This document shows positions 51,633 to 60,455 of a DNA stretch of 64,000 nucleotides, piece after piece (within the stretch, counting starts at the first letter, position 1; each line of letters begins with the position of its first letter). Source of the stretch: an uncultured Mesorhizobium sp. (lineage in GTDB: Bacteria; Pseudomonadota; Alphaproteobacteria; Rhizobiales; Rhizobiaceae); assembly GCA_937958475.1 (NCBI GenBank), contig CALFXR010000204.1, positions 1 through 64,000 on the forward strand. The letters are read 5' to 3'. Made by a program: the position numbers and the translations under genes. The notes beneath the pieces are model-generated. The model saw only the letters and a program-made list of their open reading frames with translations, made no database searches and was not told the origin of the DNA.

Positions 51633-52048
51633 TGGTCATGTCCGCGGTAACCCTGGCTGTCGCCGCACCGCTGGTTCTCGCCGGAGAGCGGAGCTACTTC
51701 CACCTGCCGTCGGAGGGAGATTTTCGCATGCAGCCCATCGAGCGCGCCGACAATGAGCGGGAATGGCCGTTCACCGTGGACAAGGGCTACCTGAGCTGCG
51801 TCTACGTCACGGGCAAGCCGACGGTTTATTTCACCTTCCGGGAAGATGCCGACGACGGAGCGGCAGGTACCGTTGTGGTCAGCACCGATCCTCTCCAGCT
51901 TGCCTTCGTCAATATCGGGCGGCAGGGCTTGTTTGCGCCGACTTCGGGGCTCGCCGAACTCATCGAGAAGGTCGCGCCGTTCGAAAGCCTCGGCCGAAGG
52001 CTCTGTGATCAGCCGCGCGGGACGGTCGTCAGACCGGGAGAGCTGTGA
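51632..52048 (+). CDS. Secreted YebY/DUF2511-like protein A, inserted in sox operon
   Basis: The 138-residue product has a hydrophobic signal (MSAVTLAVAAPLVLAG) and a small mature domain. Segments EWPFTVDKGYLSCVYVTGKP and APFESLGRRLC are shared with the next gene. Two cysteines (LSCV and RRLC) and the EWPF...LSC pattern resemble the YebY/DUF2511 family of Escherichia coli. It starts inside the soxB stop and is followed by its paralog after 4 bp, so it is almost certainly co-transcribed with the sarcosine oxidase genes. Role unknown; the family assignment is from pattern recall. Confidence 0.75.
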   Translation: MVMSAVTLAVAAPLVLAGERSYFHLPSEGDFRMQPIERADNEREWPFTVDKGYLSCVYVTGKPTVYFTFREDADDGAAGTVVVSTDPLQLAFVNIGRQGLFAPTSGLAELIEKVAPFESLGRRLCDQPRGTVVRPGEL

Positions 52049-52052
52049 GGCG

Positions 52053-52448
52053 ATGATGCTTGCGACCGCACTCGCGATTGCCGTCACGCTGCCCGTCATG
52101 CCGGCAGGCGTCTTCCCGGAGATCGCCCTCCGCAAGGGCGAGACCGCGCACGAATGGCCGTTCTCCGTCGACGAGGGCAAGCTGACCTGCGTCGAGTACG
52201 GTGGACGCCAGACGGTGATCTTCACCGAGCCGTGGCGCACCGACGTGCCGCAGCAGCCGGGCAACATGACGCTGCCGCGCAGCGTCATCGTCTCCGTCGA
52301 TCCCTTCGCGCTGCTTGCCAGCCGCGAGGACCGCGACCTCTACCTCCCTTTCGACAGCCTCGAGACGCTGATCAGGCGGCTCGCGCCGTTCGAGACCATG
52401 GGCCGCGCGCTCTGCGCCGGCGGCCTGCCGCCGGAAAAAGAAATCTGA
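52053..52448 (+). CDS. Secreted YebY/DUF2511-like protein B, inserted in sox operon
   Basis: The 131-residue paralog of the preceding protein has a signal (MLATALAIAVTLPVMPAG), then HEWPFSVDEGKLTCVEYGGR, VIVSVDPFALLA and LAPFETMGRALC. The two conserved cysteines are in the same positions. GTGAGGCG precedes two adjacent ATGs. It ends 10 bp before soxD. A periplasmic, disulfide-bonded small domain is inferred. Confidence 0.75.
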   Translation: MMLATALAIAVTLPVMPAGVFPEIALRKGETAHEWPFSVDEGKLTCVEYGGRQTVIFTEPWRTDVPQQPGNMTLPRSVIVSVDPFALLASREDRDLYLPFDSLETLIRRLAPFETMGRALCAGGLPPEKEI

Positions 52449-52458
52449 GGACCCGCCG

Positions 52459-52752
52459 ATGCTTCTCATCCGCTGCCCCTACTGCGAGGAAGAGCGTCCG
52501 GAACTCGAGTTCCGCAACGCCGGCGAGGCGCATATCGCCCGCTCGACCAACCTCGCCGCCGAGTCCGACGAGGATTTCGAGGCGTTCTTCTTCATCCGCT
52601 CCAATCCCAAGGGGCTGATCTACGAGCGCTGGCGCCACATCCACGGCTGCGGCCGTTTCTTCAACGCGGTGCGCGACACGGTCTCCGACAAGTTCGTCAT
52701 GACCTACAAGGCCGGCGAGCCGAAGCCGAAGCTGAAGGAGGGTTCGCGTTGA
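52459..52752 (+). CDS. soxD: Sarcosine oxidase subunit delta
   Basis: The 97-residue zinc-binding subunit has Cys6 and Cys9 (RCPYCEE), His59 and Cys63 (RHIHGCGRFFN), the expected ligand set. It ends with a Lys-rich tail. It joins SoxA, SoxB and SoxG in the cytoplasmic heterotetramer. Confidence 0.95.
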   Translation: MLLIRCPYCEEERPELEFRNAGEAHIARSTNLAAESDEDFEAFFFIRSNPKGLIYERWRHIHGCGRFFNAVRDTVSDKFVMTYKAGEPKPKLKEGSR

Positions 52753-52813
52753 TCGACCGCGTCCTACGTTGCCGCGAAGAATCGCGGGCACCGCTTTTGG
52801 AGAGTTTTTCGGC

Positions 52814-55804
52814 ATGACTGCCTCCTTCCGCATCGCCGGCGCCGGCCGGCTGACCCCGGCGCGCACCGCCCGCTTCACCTTCGACGGCAAGCCCTATACG
52901 GGCGTGGCCGGCGACACGCTCGCCTCGGCGCTGCTCGCCAACGGCGTCCATCTGTTCGGCCGCTCGTTCAAGTACCACCGGCCGCGCGGCGTGCTCGCCG
53001 CCGGCTCGGAAGAGCCGAACGCGCTGGTGACGGTGTCGCGCGACGCGGCGCGCAAGACGCCGAACGTCCGCGCCACGGTGCAGGAGCTCTATGACGGGCT
53101 CGACGCGATCTCGCAGAACCGCTGGCCGTCGCTTTCCTTCGACGTCGGCGCGGTCAACGATTTCGGCTCGCCGTTCTTCTCGGCCGGCTTCTACTACAAG
53201 ACCTTCATGTGGCCGAAGGTGGCGTGGAAGTCGCTCTACGAGCCCGTCATCCGCGCCGCCGCCGGCCTCGGCGTCGCGCCCGACCAGCCCGATCCCGACC
53301 ACTACGCCGCGCGCTTCGCCCATTGCGACGTGCTGGTGATCGGCGCCGGCGCGGCCGGCCTCGCCGCGGCACTCGCCGCCGCCGAGAGCGGCGTGCGCGT
53401 CATCCTCTGCGACGAGCGCGCCGACGTCGGCGGGGCGCTGCATTTCGAGAAGGGCGCCGTCATCGACGGCGAAGCCGGCTGGAGCTGGGCGCAGAAGACC
53501 GCCGCGCGGCTCGCCGCCATGGACAACGTGCGCGTTCTCACCCGCACGACGGCCTTCGGCTACTATGCGCAGAACTTCGTCGGGCTGGCCGAGCGCGTCA
53601 CCGACCATCTTTCCTCGCCCGGCCACGACCTGCCGCGCGAGCGGCTGTGGCAGGTGCGGGCGAAGCGCGTGATCCTGGCCGCCGGCGCCATCGAGCGGCA
53701 CATGGTGTTTGCCGACAACGACCGGCCGGGCATCATGCTGGCCTCGGCCGGCCGCACCTACCTCAACCACTACGGCGTCGCCGTCGGCCGCAAGGTGGGC
53801 GTCTACACGTCGAACGATTCCGCCTACGGCGCGGCGGTCGACCTGAAGAAGGCCGGCGTCGAGGTCGCGGCGATCGTCGACCTGCGCGACAACCCGACCG
53901 GCAAGGCGGTCGAGGAGGCGCGCGCGCTCGGCATCGAGGTCAACCACGGCCGCGCCGTCGTCTCCGTCGGCGGACGCCTGCGCGTTTCCTCGATGAACAT
54001 CGCGCCGAAGAACGGCGGGCCCTCGCGCACCGTCGACATCGACGCGCTGCTGGTCTCGGCCGGCTGGACGCCGTCGGTGCACATGTTCTCGCAGTCGCGC
54101 GGCAAGGTCGCCTTCGACGAGGCCACCAAGCGCTTCCTGCCCGGCGCCTACGCGCAGGACTGCGTCTCGGTCGGCGCCTGCAACGGCACCGACAGCCTGG
54201 AGGCGACGGTCGCCGAGGCGCTGAAGGCGGGAGAGAAGGCCGCCAGGGAGGCCGGCGGCACGGCGAAGGGCATGAAGCTCAAGGTCGACGCCGCGGAGAG
54301 CTGGACCGGCGGCGTCGTCGGTTCGGCACCCGGTGCCGGACCGGACACGACGGTGAAGGCCTTCGTCGACTTCCAGAACGACGTCACCGCCAAGGACATC
54401 CGCCAGGCGGTGCGCGAGGGCATGCGTTCGATCGAGCACGTCAAGCGCTTCACCACCAACGGCATGGCTTCCGACCAGGGCAAGACGTCGAACCTGCATG
54501 GCCTGGCGATCGCGGCGGACGCGCTCGGCAAGGAGATGCCGGAGGTCGGACTGACCACGTTCAGGCCGCCGTTCACGCCGGTCACCTTCGGCGCCATCGT
54601 CAACCACGCGCGCGGGCCGCTGTTCGACCCGACGCGGCGCACCTCGATCCATCCCTGGGCCGAGGCCAACGGCGCCGTGTTCGAGGATGTCGGCCAGTGG
54701 AAGCGCGCCTGGTATTACCCGAAGACCGGCGAGGACATGCACGCCGCGGTCAACCGCGAATGCGTGACCGTGCGCAAGACGGCCGGCCTGTTCGACGCCT
54801 CGACGCTGGGCAAGATCGAAGTGGTCGGCCCCGACGCGGCGAAGTTCATGGAGCTGCTCTACACCAACCCGTGGGAGAAGCTGGAGCCCGGCCGCTGCCG
54901 CTACGGCATCATGCTGCGCGAGGACGGCTTCATCTACGACGACGGCGTCGTCGGCCGCCTGGCGCCCGACCGCTTCCATGTGACCACCACCACGGGCGGT
55001 GCGGCCCGCGTCATGAACATGATGGAGGACTATCTCCAGACCGAGTTCCCGCATCTGAAGGTGTGGCTGACCTCGATCTCGGAGCAGTGGGCGGTGATCG
55101 CCGTCCAGGGTCCGAGCGCGCGGAAGATTCTCGAGCCTCTCGTCGAGGGCATCGACCTGTCGGATGCCGCGATGCCGCACATGTCGGTGCGCGAGGGCAG
55201 GATCTGCGGGGTGCCGACCAGGCTGTTCCGCATGTCGTTCACCGGCGACCGGGGCTTCGAGGTGAACGTGCCGGCCGACTACGGCCAGGCGGTCTGGGAA
55301 GCGCTGTGGGCGGAAGGCCAGAAGCACGGCGCCTGCGCCTACGGCACCGAGGCCATGCACGTGCTGCGCGCCGAGAAGGGCTACATCATCGTCGGCCAGG
55401 ACACCGACGGCACGGTGACGCCGAACGACGCGGGGCTCGACTGGGCGGTCGGCAAGAAGAAGACCGACTTCGTCGGCATCCGCGGCCTGATGCGCCCCGA
55501 CCTCGTCGCCAAGGGGCGCAAGCAGCTCGTCGGCCTGAAGACGAAGGACCCGAAGGTCGTGCTGGAGGAAGGCGCGCAGATCGTCGCCGACCCGCGTCAG
55601 CCCGTGCCGATGAAGATGATCGGCCACGTCACGTCGAGCTACTGGTCGGAGAACTGCGGCCGCTCGATCGCGCTGGCGCTGCTCGCCGGCGGCCGCGACC
55701 GCGTGGGCGAGACGATCTACGTGCCGATGCCGAACGGCACGATCGAGGCGGAAGTGACCGGCATGGTGTTCTTCGACGAGAAGGGGGATCGCCTCAATGG
55801 CTAA
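52814..55804 (+). CDS. soxA: Sarcosine oxidase subunit alpha
   Basis: The 996-residue subunit binds NAD+ and tetrahydrofolate. It begins with a ferredoxin-like segment (RFTFDGKPYTGVAGDTLASALLANG, as in SoxA), then the dinucleotide fold VLVIGAGAAGLAAALAAAES near residue 175. The C-terminal half is the aminomethyltransferase (GcvT) part, with KTAGLFDASTLGKIEVVGPDA and ALHVLRAEKGYIIVGQDTDGT-like segments. It transfers the sarcosine-derived formaldehyde to folate. Its end overlaps soxG by 8 bp. Confidence 0.95.
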   Translation: MTASFRIAGAGRLTPARTARFTFDGKPYTGVAGDTLASALLANGVHLFGRSFKYHRPRGVLAAGSEEPNALVTVSRDAARKTPNVRATVQELYDGLDAISQNRWPSLSFDVGAVNDFGSPFFSAGFYYKTFMWPKVAWKSLYEPVIRAAAGLGVAPDQPDPDHYAARFAHCDVLVIGAGAAGLAAALAAAESGVRVILCDERADVGGALHFEKGAVIDGEAGWSWAQKTAARLAAMDNVRVLTRTTAFGYYAQNFVGLAERVTDHLSSPGHDLPRERLWQVRAKRVILAAGAIERHMVFADNDRPGIMLASAGRTYLNHYGVAVGRKVGVYTSNDSAYGAAVDLKKAGVEVAAIVDLRDNPTGKAVEEARALGIEVNHGRAVVSVGGRLRVSSMNIAPKNGGPSRTVDIDALLVSAGWTPSVHMFSQSRGKVAFDEATKRFLPGAYAQDCVSVGACNGTDSLEATVAEALKAGEKAAREAGGTAKGMKLKVDAAESWTGGVVGSAPGAGPDTTVKAFVDFQNDVTAKDIRQAVREGMRSIEHVKRFTTNGMASDQGKTSNLHGLAIAADALGKEMPEVGLTTFRPPFTPVTFGAIVNHARGPLFDPTRRTSIHPWAEANGAVFEDVGQWKRAWYYPKTGEDMHAAVNRECVTVRKTAGLFDASTLGKIEVVGPDAAKFMELLYTNPWEKLEPGRCRYGIMLREDGFIYDDGVVGRLAPDRFHVTTTTGGAARVMNMMEDYLQTEFPHLKVWLTSISEQWAVIAVQGPSARKILEPLVEGIDLSDAAMPHMSVREGRICGVPTRLFRMSFTGDRGFEVNVPADYGQAVWEALWAEGQKHGACAYGTEAMHVLRAEKGYIIVGQDTDGTVTPNDAGLDWAVGKKKTDFVGIRGLMRPDLVAKGRKQLVGLKTKDPKVVLEEGAQIVADPRQPVPMKMIGHVTSSYWSENCGRSIALALLAGGRDRVGETIYVPMPNGTIEAEVTGMVFFDEKGDRLNG

Positions 55805-56366
55805 GGCAGCGACCGCCGCGGGCACCGCGGCATTGCGCAGGCCGGCACAGGCCGGGCGCGAATTCTCGGCCCCGGCGGCGAAGGTCGCCGTGCTGCCGCC
55901 CGCCGAGCGCATCTCGCTGCGCGCGCCGGAAGCTTCGGTCGCGGCGCTGTCTAAGGCGCTCGGCGTGACGCTGCCGCAGGCGCCGAAGAAATCGGCATCG
56001 GCGAAGGGACGGACCGCGCTGTGGCTCGGTCCGGACGAGTGGCTGGTGATCGACGAGACCGGCGGCGACCCGCTCGCCGACGCCGCCAAGATCAAGGACC
56101 TGCACTCGGCGGTCGGCGTCTCGCACCGCAACGTCGCCTTTGCGGTGAGCGGCCCCGGCGCGGAGGCGACGATCAACGCCGGCTGCCCGCAGGACCTGTC
56201 GCTGACGGTCTTCCCGGTCGGCGCCTGCTCGCGCACCGTGCTCGGCAAGATCGAGATCGTGCTGCTTCGAACCGCGGAGGAAGCCTTCCGCGTCGAGTGC
56301 TGGCGGTCGTTCTCCGACTACGCCTTCACCTTCCTGTCGGACGCCGCGCGCGACTCGGCGGCCTGA
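55797..56366 (+). CDS. soxG: Sarcosine oxidase subunit gamma
   Basis: The 189-residue subunit has the SoxG pattern (LWLGPDEWLVIDETGGDP, DLHSAVGVSHRNVAFAVSGPGA, CPQDLSLTVFPVGACSRTVLGK and ECWRSFSDYAFTFL). It is the last gene of the sox operon and overlaps soxA by 8 bp, which supports tight translational coupling. Confidence 0.95.
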   Translation: MAKAATAAGTAALRRPAQAGREFSAPAAKVAVLPPAERISLRAPEASVAALSKALGVTLPQAPKKSASAKGRTALWLGPDEWLVIDETGGDPLADAAKIKDLHSAVGVSHRNVAFAVSGPGAEATINAGCPQDLSLTVFPVGACSRTVLGKIEIVLLRTAEEAFRVECWRSFSDYAFTFLSDAARDSAA

Positions 56367-56460
56367 CGCTGCCTGAGATGTACCTGACAAGGGGGGGCGC
56401 GGCGGTCGCCCTCGCCGCCGCGTGATGCTATGGTGCCGCTCAACCAGGAGGAGCGGAACG

Positions 56461-56643
56461 ATGGCGACTAGGCCGAGCAAGCCGCCGAAGGACACTCTCC
56501 CGCCCTTCGACCGGCCGGACGACAAGGATGAACTCGAGGAACAGCTCGAGGAAGGGCTGGAAGACAGTTTCCCGGGCAGCGACCCGGTCTCGGTGACCTC
56601 GACAGGGATTCCCGGAAGCCCGCGGCGGCGCAAGAAAGACTGA
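56461..56643 (+). CDS. Small conserved acidic protein with LEDSFPGSDPVS motif
   Basis: The 60-residue, very acidic protein ends in a basic run (RRRKKD). LEDSFPGSDPVSVT is close to the LEDSFPASDPPS motif found in many short proteobacterial proteins of unknown function. AGGAGG precedes the ATG. Probably cytoplasmic; function unknown. Confidence 0.75.
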   Translation: MATRPSKPPKDTLPPFDRPDDKDELEEQLEEGLEDSFPGSDPVSVTSTGIPGSPRRRKKD

Positions 56644-56732
56644 CGGGGCGGCACGGTCGCGTTCGAATACCCCGCTCCGATCCGAGCGGGAAACGTATCC
56701 AGGTTCTCGAGCGCAGATCGACCCCCACTCCG

Positions 56733-56813
56733 GTTTGCTTTTGCAGGCCAATTCTCCCCCGTCGATCGGGGGAAAGGTGCCGAGCGAATCGAGGCGGAGT
56801 GGGGTCAACGTAC
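56733..56813. repeat. Palindromic intergenic repeat, copy 2
   Basis: Following TTTGCTTTTGCAGGCCAATT at 56733, a CCCCCG/CGGGGG hairpin, AGGTGC, a second short palindrome and GGAGTGGGGT recur in the same order as at positions 1-51. Confidence 0.5.
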
Positions 56814-56888
56814 CCAACTCCACGCTGACCCCGCGCACAGCCCTGTCGAAGGGCGAAATTTCTCAATGAAATCAGCGCGGCAAGAGCT

Positions 56889-57452
56889 TCAGAAGCCGAA
56901 GGAAGCCTGATTTTCGGGTCGTTGGGTGACGTTGACACCTTCCAGGGCCAGCATGCGCTGTTTGGCCACCGAACCGCCCGGCGCGGAGAAGCCGCCAATC
57001 CTGCCGCCGGCGGCCAGTACGCGGTGGCAGGGGATGATCAGCGGCACCGGGTTCCTCGCCATCGCCTGGCCGACGTCGCGCGCGGCTTCCGGCCCGGCGC
57101 CGAGCTCCTTCGCCAGCGTGCCGTAGGTGGTCGTCCGGCCCCAGCCGAGCAGGCGGGCGGCGGCATAGATGCGGCGGAAGAAATCGTCTTCCACGTCGAG
57201 GTCGAGGACGATTTCGGCGAAGTCGGTCGGCTCGCCGGAAAAATAGCGCTGCGCGGCGGCAATCGCGGCCGCGACGGCCGGCGGCGGGTCGCCGGCTACC
57301 GCGTTCGCCATGCGGCGCTGGATGGCGCGTTCGGCCGCGCCTTGCGTCTTCTCCGGAAGGTGGAAACGGGCGACGCCGGCGTCGCTCCAGCCGATGCCGC
57401 ACCAGCCGGCGGCGGTTTCGAAGGCGGTGTAGCGGCGTTGTGCGGCGGTCAT
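56889..57452 (-). CDS. ogt: Methylated-DNA--protein-cysteine methyltransferase
   Basis: The 187-residue DNA repair protein removes methyl groups from O6-methylguanine. The acceptor is Cys142 in the motif IIPCHRVLAAGG, and the DNA-binding helix has the GRTTTYGTLAKELG segment (residues 106-118). The start with MTAAQRRYTAFETA is chosen because family similarity begins there. It is monocistronic; the neighbouring Lrp gene is on the same strand upstream. Confidence 0.93.
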   Translation of the reverse strand: MTAAQRRYTAFETAAGWCGIGWSDAGVARFHLPEKTQGAAERAIQRRMANAVAGDPPPAVAAAIAAAQRYFSGEPTDFAEIVLDLDVEDDFFRRIYAAARLLGWGRTTTYGTLAKELGAGPEAARDVGQAMARNPVPLIIPCHRVLAAGGRIGGFSAPGGSVAKQRMLALEGVNVTQRPENQASFGF

Positions 57453-57504
57453 GGCGCGGCGGTCTCGTGAACGGGCCGCAGAATCGCCCAGGCGGGGAGG
57501 GCGT

Positions 57505-57978
57505 TCAACCCGATTCCTGCGCCATGCTGACAGAAAGCGACACCTTGCTGCGCTCCATGGCGACCAGCGTGCGGAATCGGCGGACATTGCCGCCGGAAAA
57601 GAACAGTTCGCGCGTCAGCCGCTCGTATTCGGCCATGTCGGCGACGGTCATCACCAGGACGAAATCGACCTCGCCGGTGACGTAGTAGACCTGCTGGACC
57701 TGCGGACAGTCGACGAAACGGCGCTTTACCGCGTCGAGCAGGTCGAGCCGCTCGTTCTCGACCGTGATCTCGGCGATGACCGTGATCGGCCGGCCGACCT
57801 TCGCCGGATCGACGACGGCGACGTTGGCGCGGATGATTCCGGCCGCCTCCATCGCCGCGATGCGGCGGTTGACCGACGACGACGACAGGTTGACCGCCCC
57901 CGCAACATCCCGCTGCGCCATGCGATTGTCCTGCTGGAGCAGGGTCAGGATCTTCCGGTCGAATTCGTCGAGGTCCAC
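57505..57978 (-). CDS. Lrp/AsnC-family transcriptional regulator
   Basis: The 157-residue regulator has an Lrp helix-turn-helix (LDEFDRKILTLLQQDNRMAQRDVAGAVNLSSSSVNRRI) and an RAM ligand domain (VTGEVDFVLVMTVADMAEYERL). GGAGG lies six bases upstream of the GTG; a longer ATG start at 58017 is possible but has no such site. It is divergent from the diaminopropionate ammonia-lyase gene and is probably its local amino-acid-responsive regulator, as is usual for this layout. Confidence 0.92.
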   Translation of the reverse strand: MDLDEFDRKILTLLQQDNRMAQRDVAGAVNLSSSSVNRRIAAMEAAGIIRANVAVVDPAKVGRPITVIAEITVENERLDLLDAVKRRFVDCPQVQQVYYVTGEVDFVLVMTVADMAEYERLTRELFFSGGNVRRFRTLVAMERSKVSLSVSMAQESG

Positions 57979-58118
57979 GGTCCGCCTCCGGTTCACGGGA
58001 CCAGAGTGCACCGGCACGGCGCCGCTCGCAACGATGTCCCGCTCAAGGGCCGAAAACAGGGCGCATTTACCGCATCGTCCGGGATAATGTCCTGCCGATG
58101 CGTCAGAAAGGTATTCGC

Positions 58119-59297
58119 ATGTTCATTCCGGCCCGCAAAGGTCCCGCTCCCGAACCGAAGCTGACGGACGCGCTCGGCGTGGAAGGCCGCGCCCGGGCCG
58201 AACGGGTCCTGTCGGCTCTGCCCGGCTACGCGCCGACGCCGCTACACGCCCTGCCGGGGCTCGCCGCCGAATGCGGCGTCGCGTCGATCCATGTGAAAGA
58301 CGAGGGCAGGCGCTTCGGCCTGAAGAGCTTCAAGGCGCTCGGCGGTGCCTATGCGGTGGTGTCGCTGGTGCTCGAGGAGGCCTCGCGCCGACTCGGCCGC
58401 GCGGTCCTGCCGGCCGAACTGGGCAAAGCCGAAATCCGCGCGGTGGCTTCGACGATGACGTTCGCCTGCGCCACCGACGGCAACCACGGCCGCTCGGTCG
58501 CCTGGGGCGCCAGCCTCGCCGGCGCGGCCTGCGAGATCTTCATCCACGCCGGCGTCTCAGAGGGCCGCGCCGCCGCGATCGCCGCCTACGGGGCGCATAT
58601 GAACCGCGTCGACGGCTCCTACGACGATTCGATCGTGCGCTCGGCCGAGATGTCGGCACTCAACGGCTGGACGGTCGTCTCGGACACGGCCTGGGACGGC
58701 TATGAAGACATCCCGCTGACCGTCATGCAGGGCTACACGGTGATGATCGGCGAGGCGCTCGACGCGATGGCTGCGCCGCCGACGCACCTCTTCCTCCAGG
58801 CCGGCGTCGGCGGCATGGCGGCGGCGGTCGCGGCCTACGCCGCGCAGCGCCTCGGCGCCGCCGCGCCGAAGGTCGTCGTGGTCGAGCCGGCGCGCGCAGC
58901 GTGCGTCGCCGCAAGCGTGGAAGCCGGGCGGCTGGTCACGATCCCTCACGGCGAACCGACGATCATGGCCATGCTCGAATGCGCGACGCCGTCGCCGCTC
59001 GGCTGGCAGATCCTGCATCACCTCGCCGACGCCTGCGTGACGCTGGAAGAGGACGAAGCGGTGGCGGCGATGCGCCGGCTGGCGTTCCCGGCCGAAGGCG
59101 ACCCGGCGATCGTCGCCGGCGAGAGCGGTGCCACGGGCCTCGCCGGCCTCCTCTCCTGCCTCCACGATCCCGCCGCGAAGGAAGCGCTCGTCCTCGGGGC
59201 CGCATCGCGCGTGCTCGTGTTCAACAGCGAGGGCGCGACCGACCCCGCGATCTACGCCGGCATCGTCGGCAAGGCACCAGAGGAGATTGACCGATGA
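58119..59297 (+). CDS. dpaL: Diaminopropionate ammonia-lyase
   Basis: The 392-residue fold-type II PLP enzyme converts 2,3-diaminopropionate to pyruvate and ammonia. The cofactor lysine is Lys72 in KSFKALGGAYAV; TFACATDGNHGRSVAWGA is the substrate segment and GVGGMAAAVAAY the phosphate loop. AAAGG precedes the chosen ATG; an ATG at 58098 would add seven residues without a ribosome-binding site. It overlaps the following hydrolase gene by 4 bp (ATGA). Confidence 0.92.
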   Translation: MFIPARKGPAPEPKLTDALGVEGRARAERVLSALPGYAPTPLHALPGLAAECGVASIHVKDEGRRFGLKSFKALGGAYAVVSLVLEEASRRLGRAVLPAELGKAEIRAVASTMTFACATDGNHGRSVAWGASLAGAACEIFIHAGVSEGRAAAIAAYGAHMNRVDGSYDDSIVRSAEMSALNGWTVVSDTAWDGYEDIPLTVMQGYTVMIGEALDAMAAPPTHLFLQAGVGGMAAAVAAYAAQRLGAAAPKVVVVEPARAACVAASVEAGRLVTIPHGEPTIMAMLECATPSPLGWQILHHLADACVTLEEDEAVAAMRRLAFPAEGDPAIVAGESGATGLAGLLSCLHDPAAKEALVLGAASRVLVFNSEGATDPAIYAGIVGKAPEEIDR

Positions 59298-60433
59298 GCG
59301 ACGACCCGATCGGACTTCTGGCGGATCTCGTCCGCATCGATTCCGTCAATCCCGATCTCGTTCCCGGCGGCGCCGGGGAGGGCCGGATCGCGGATTTCTG
59401 CGCCGCCTGGTTCGCCGCGCGCGGCTTCGAGGTGCACCGGGTCGAGGAGCATCCCGGCCGGCCCTCGATCGTCGGCATTGCCCGCGGCAGCGGCGGCGGC
59501 CGCTCGCTGATGTTCAACGGACACTACGACACGGTGTCGACGGCGAGCTACGAGGGCGACGCGCTCGATCCGGTCATGCGCGACGGCAGGCTCCACGGCC
59601 GCGGCGCCTTCGACATGAAGGGCGGGGTGGCGGCGATGATGGTCGCCGCCGACCGTGCGCGGCGGCAGGGGCTCAGGGGCGACATCCTCGTCGCCTGCGT
59701 CGCCGACGAGGAGTACGCCTCCTTCGGCACGGCCGAGGTCGCCGCCCGTTTCAAGGCGGACGCCGCGATCGTCACCGAGCCGAGCCACCTCGAACTCACC
59801 GTCGCCCATCGGGGTTTCGTCTGGTTCGACGTGATGGTGCACGGCCGCGCCGCGCACGGCTCCCGACCCGAACTCGGCATCGACGCCATCGTCAAGGCGG
59901 GCAAGTTCCTCGTCGCGCTGGAGGAGTACGACCGGCGCCTGCGCGCGGCTCCATCCCACGCGTTGTTGAAGTCCGGTTCGGTTCACGCCTCGCTGATCCG
60001 CGGCGGCGAGGAGATCTCGAGCTATCCGGCCGAGTGCCGCATCTCGCTGGAGCGGCGTACGATCCCGGGCGAGACGCCGGCCTCGATCGCGGCCGAACTG
60101 CAGGAGATCATCGACCGGATCGCGGTTGTCGACCCCGACTTCCGCGCCACGCTGACGACCGGGCTCGACCGCCCGCCCTTCGAGGTCGGCGAGGCGGAGC
60201 CAATCGTGGCGACGCTCGGCCGCATCGCCGCCGACCGCACGGGGAAGCCGGTGCCCAGGCGCGGCGAGCCGTTCTGGACCGACTGCGCGATCCTGCAGGG
60301 GGCGGGGATCCCCTGCGTCATGTTCGGCGCCGACGGCGCCGGCGCGCATGCGGCGAGCGAATGGACGGACATCGCATCGGTCAGGACGCTTGCCGACATC
60401 CTGGCGGAGACGGCTGTCGCCTTCTGTCGATGA
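59294..60433 (+). CDS. M20-family amidohydrolase, YgeY-like
   Basis: The 379-residue zinc hydrolase has metal ligands His77 and Asp79-type in FNGHYDTVS, Asp107 in GAFDMKGG, Glu139/Glu140 in VADEEYASFG and Glu162 in TEPSHLEL. The dimerisation domain has VHGRAAHGSRPELG. The dpaL-M20 pair resembles E. coli ygeX-ygeY. It probably removes an acyl or amide group from the substrate before or after deamination, which is inference. Confidence 0.88.
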   Translation: MSDDPIGLLADLVRIDSVNPDLVPGGAGEGRIADFCAAWFAARGFEVHRVEEHPGRPSIVGIARGSGGGRSLMFNGHYDTVSTASYEGDALDPVMRDGRLHGRGAFDMKGGVAAMMVAADRARRQGLRGDILVACVADEEYASFGTAEVAARFKADAAIVTEPSHLELTVAHRGFVWFDVMVHGRAAHGSRPELGIDAIVKAGKFLVALEEYDRRLRAAPSHALLKSGSVHASLIRGGEEISSYPAECRISLERRTIPGETPASIAAELQEIIDRIAVVDPDFRATLTTGLDRPPFEVGEAEPIVATLGRIAADRTGKPVPRRGEPFWTDCAILQGAGIPCVMFGADGAGAHAASEWTDIASVRTLADILAETAVAFCR

Positions 60434-60455
60434 CGCGCCTTCTCCGGGCGATTCT

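Noticed and set aside
52697..56248. 1183-residue open frame on the minus strand opposite soxA and soxG
   Set aside because: It has no domain, and the plus strand carries intact soxA/soxG motifs.
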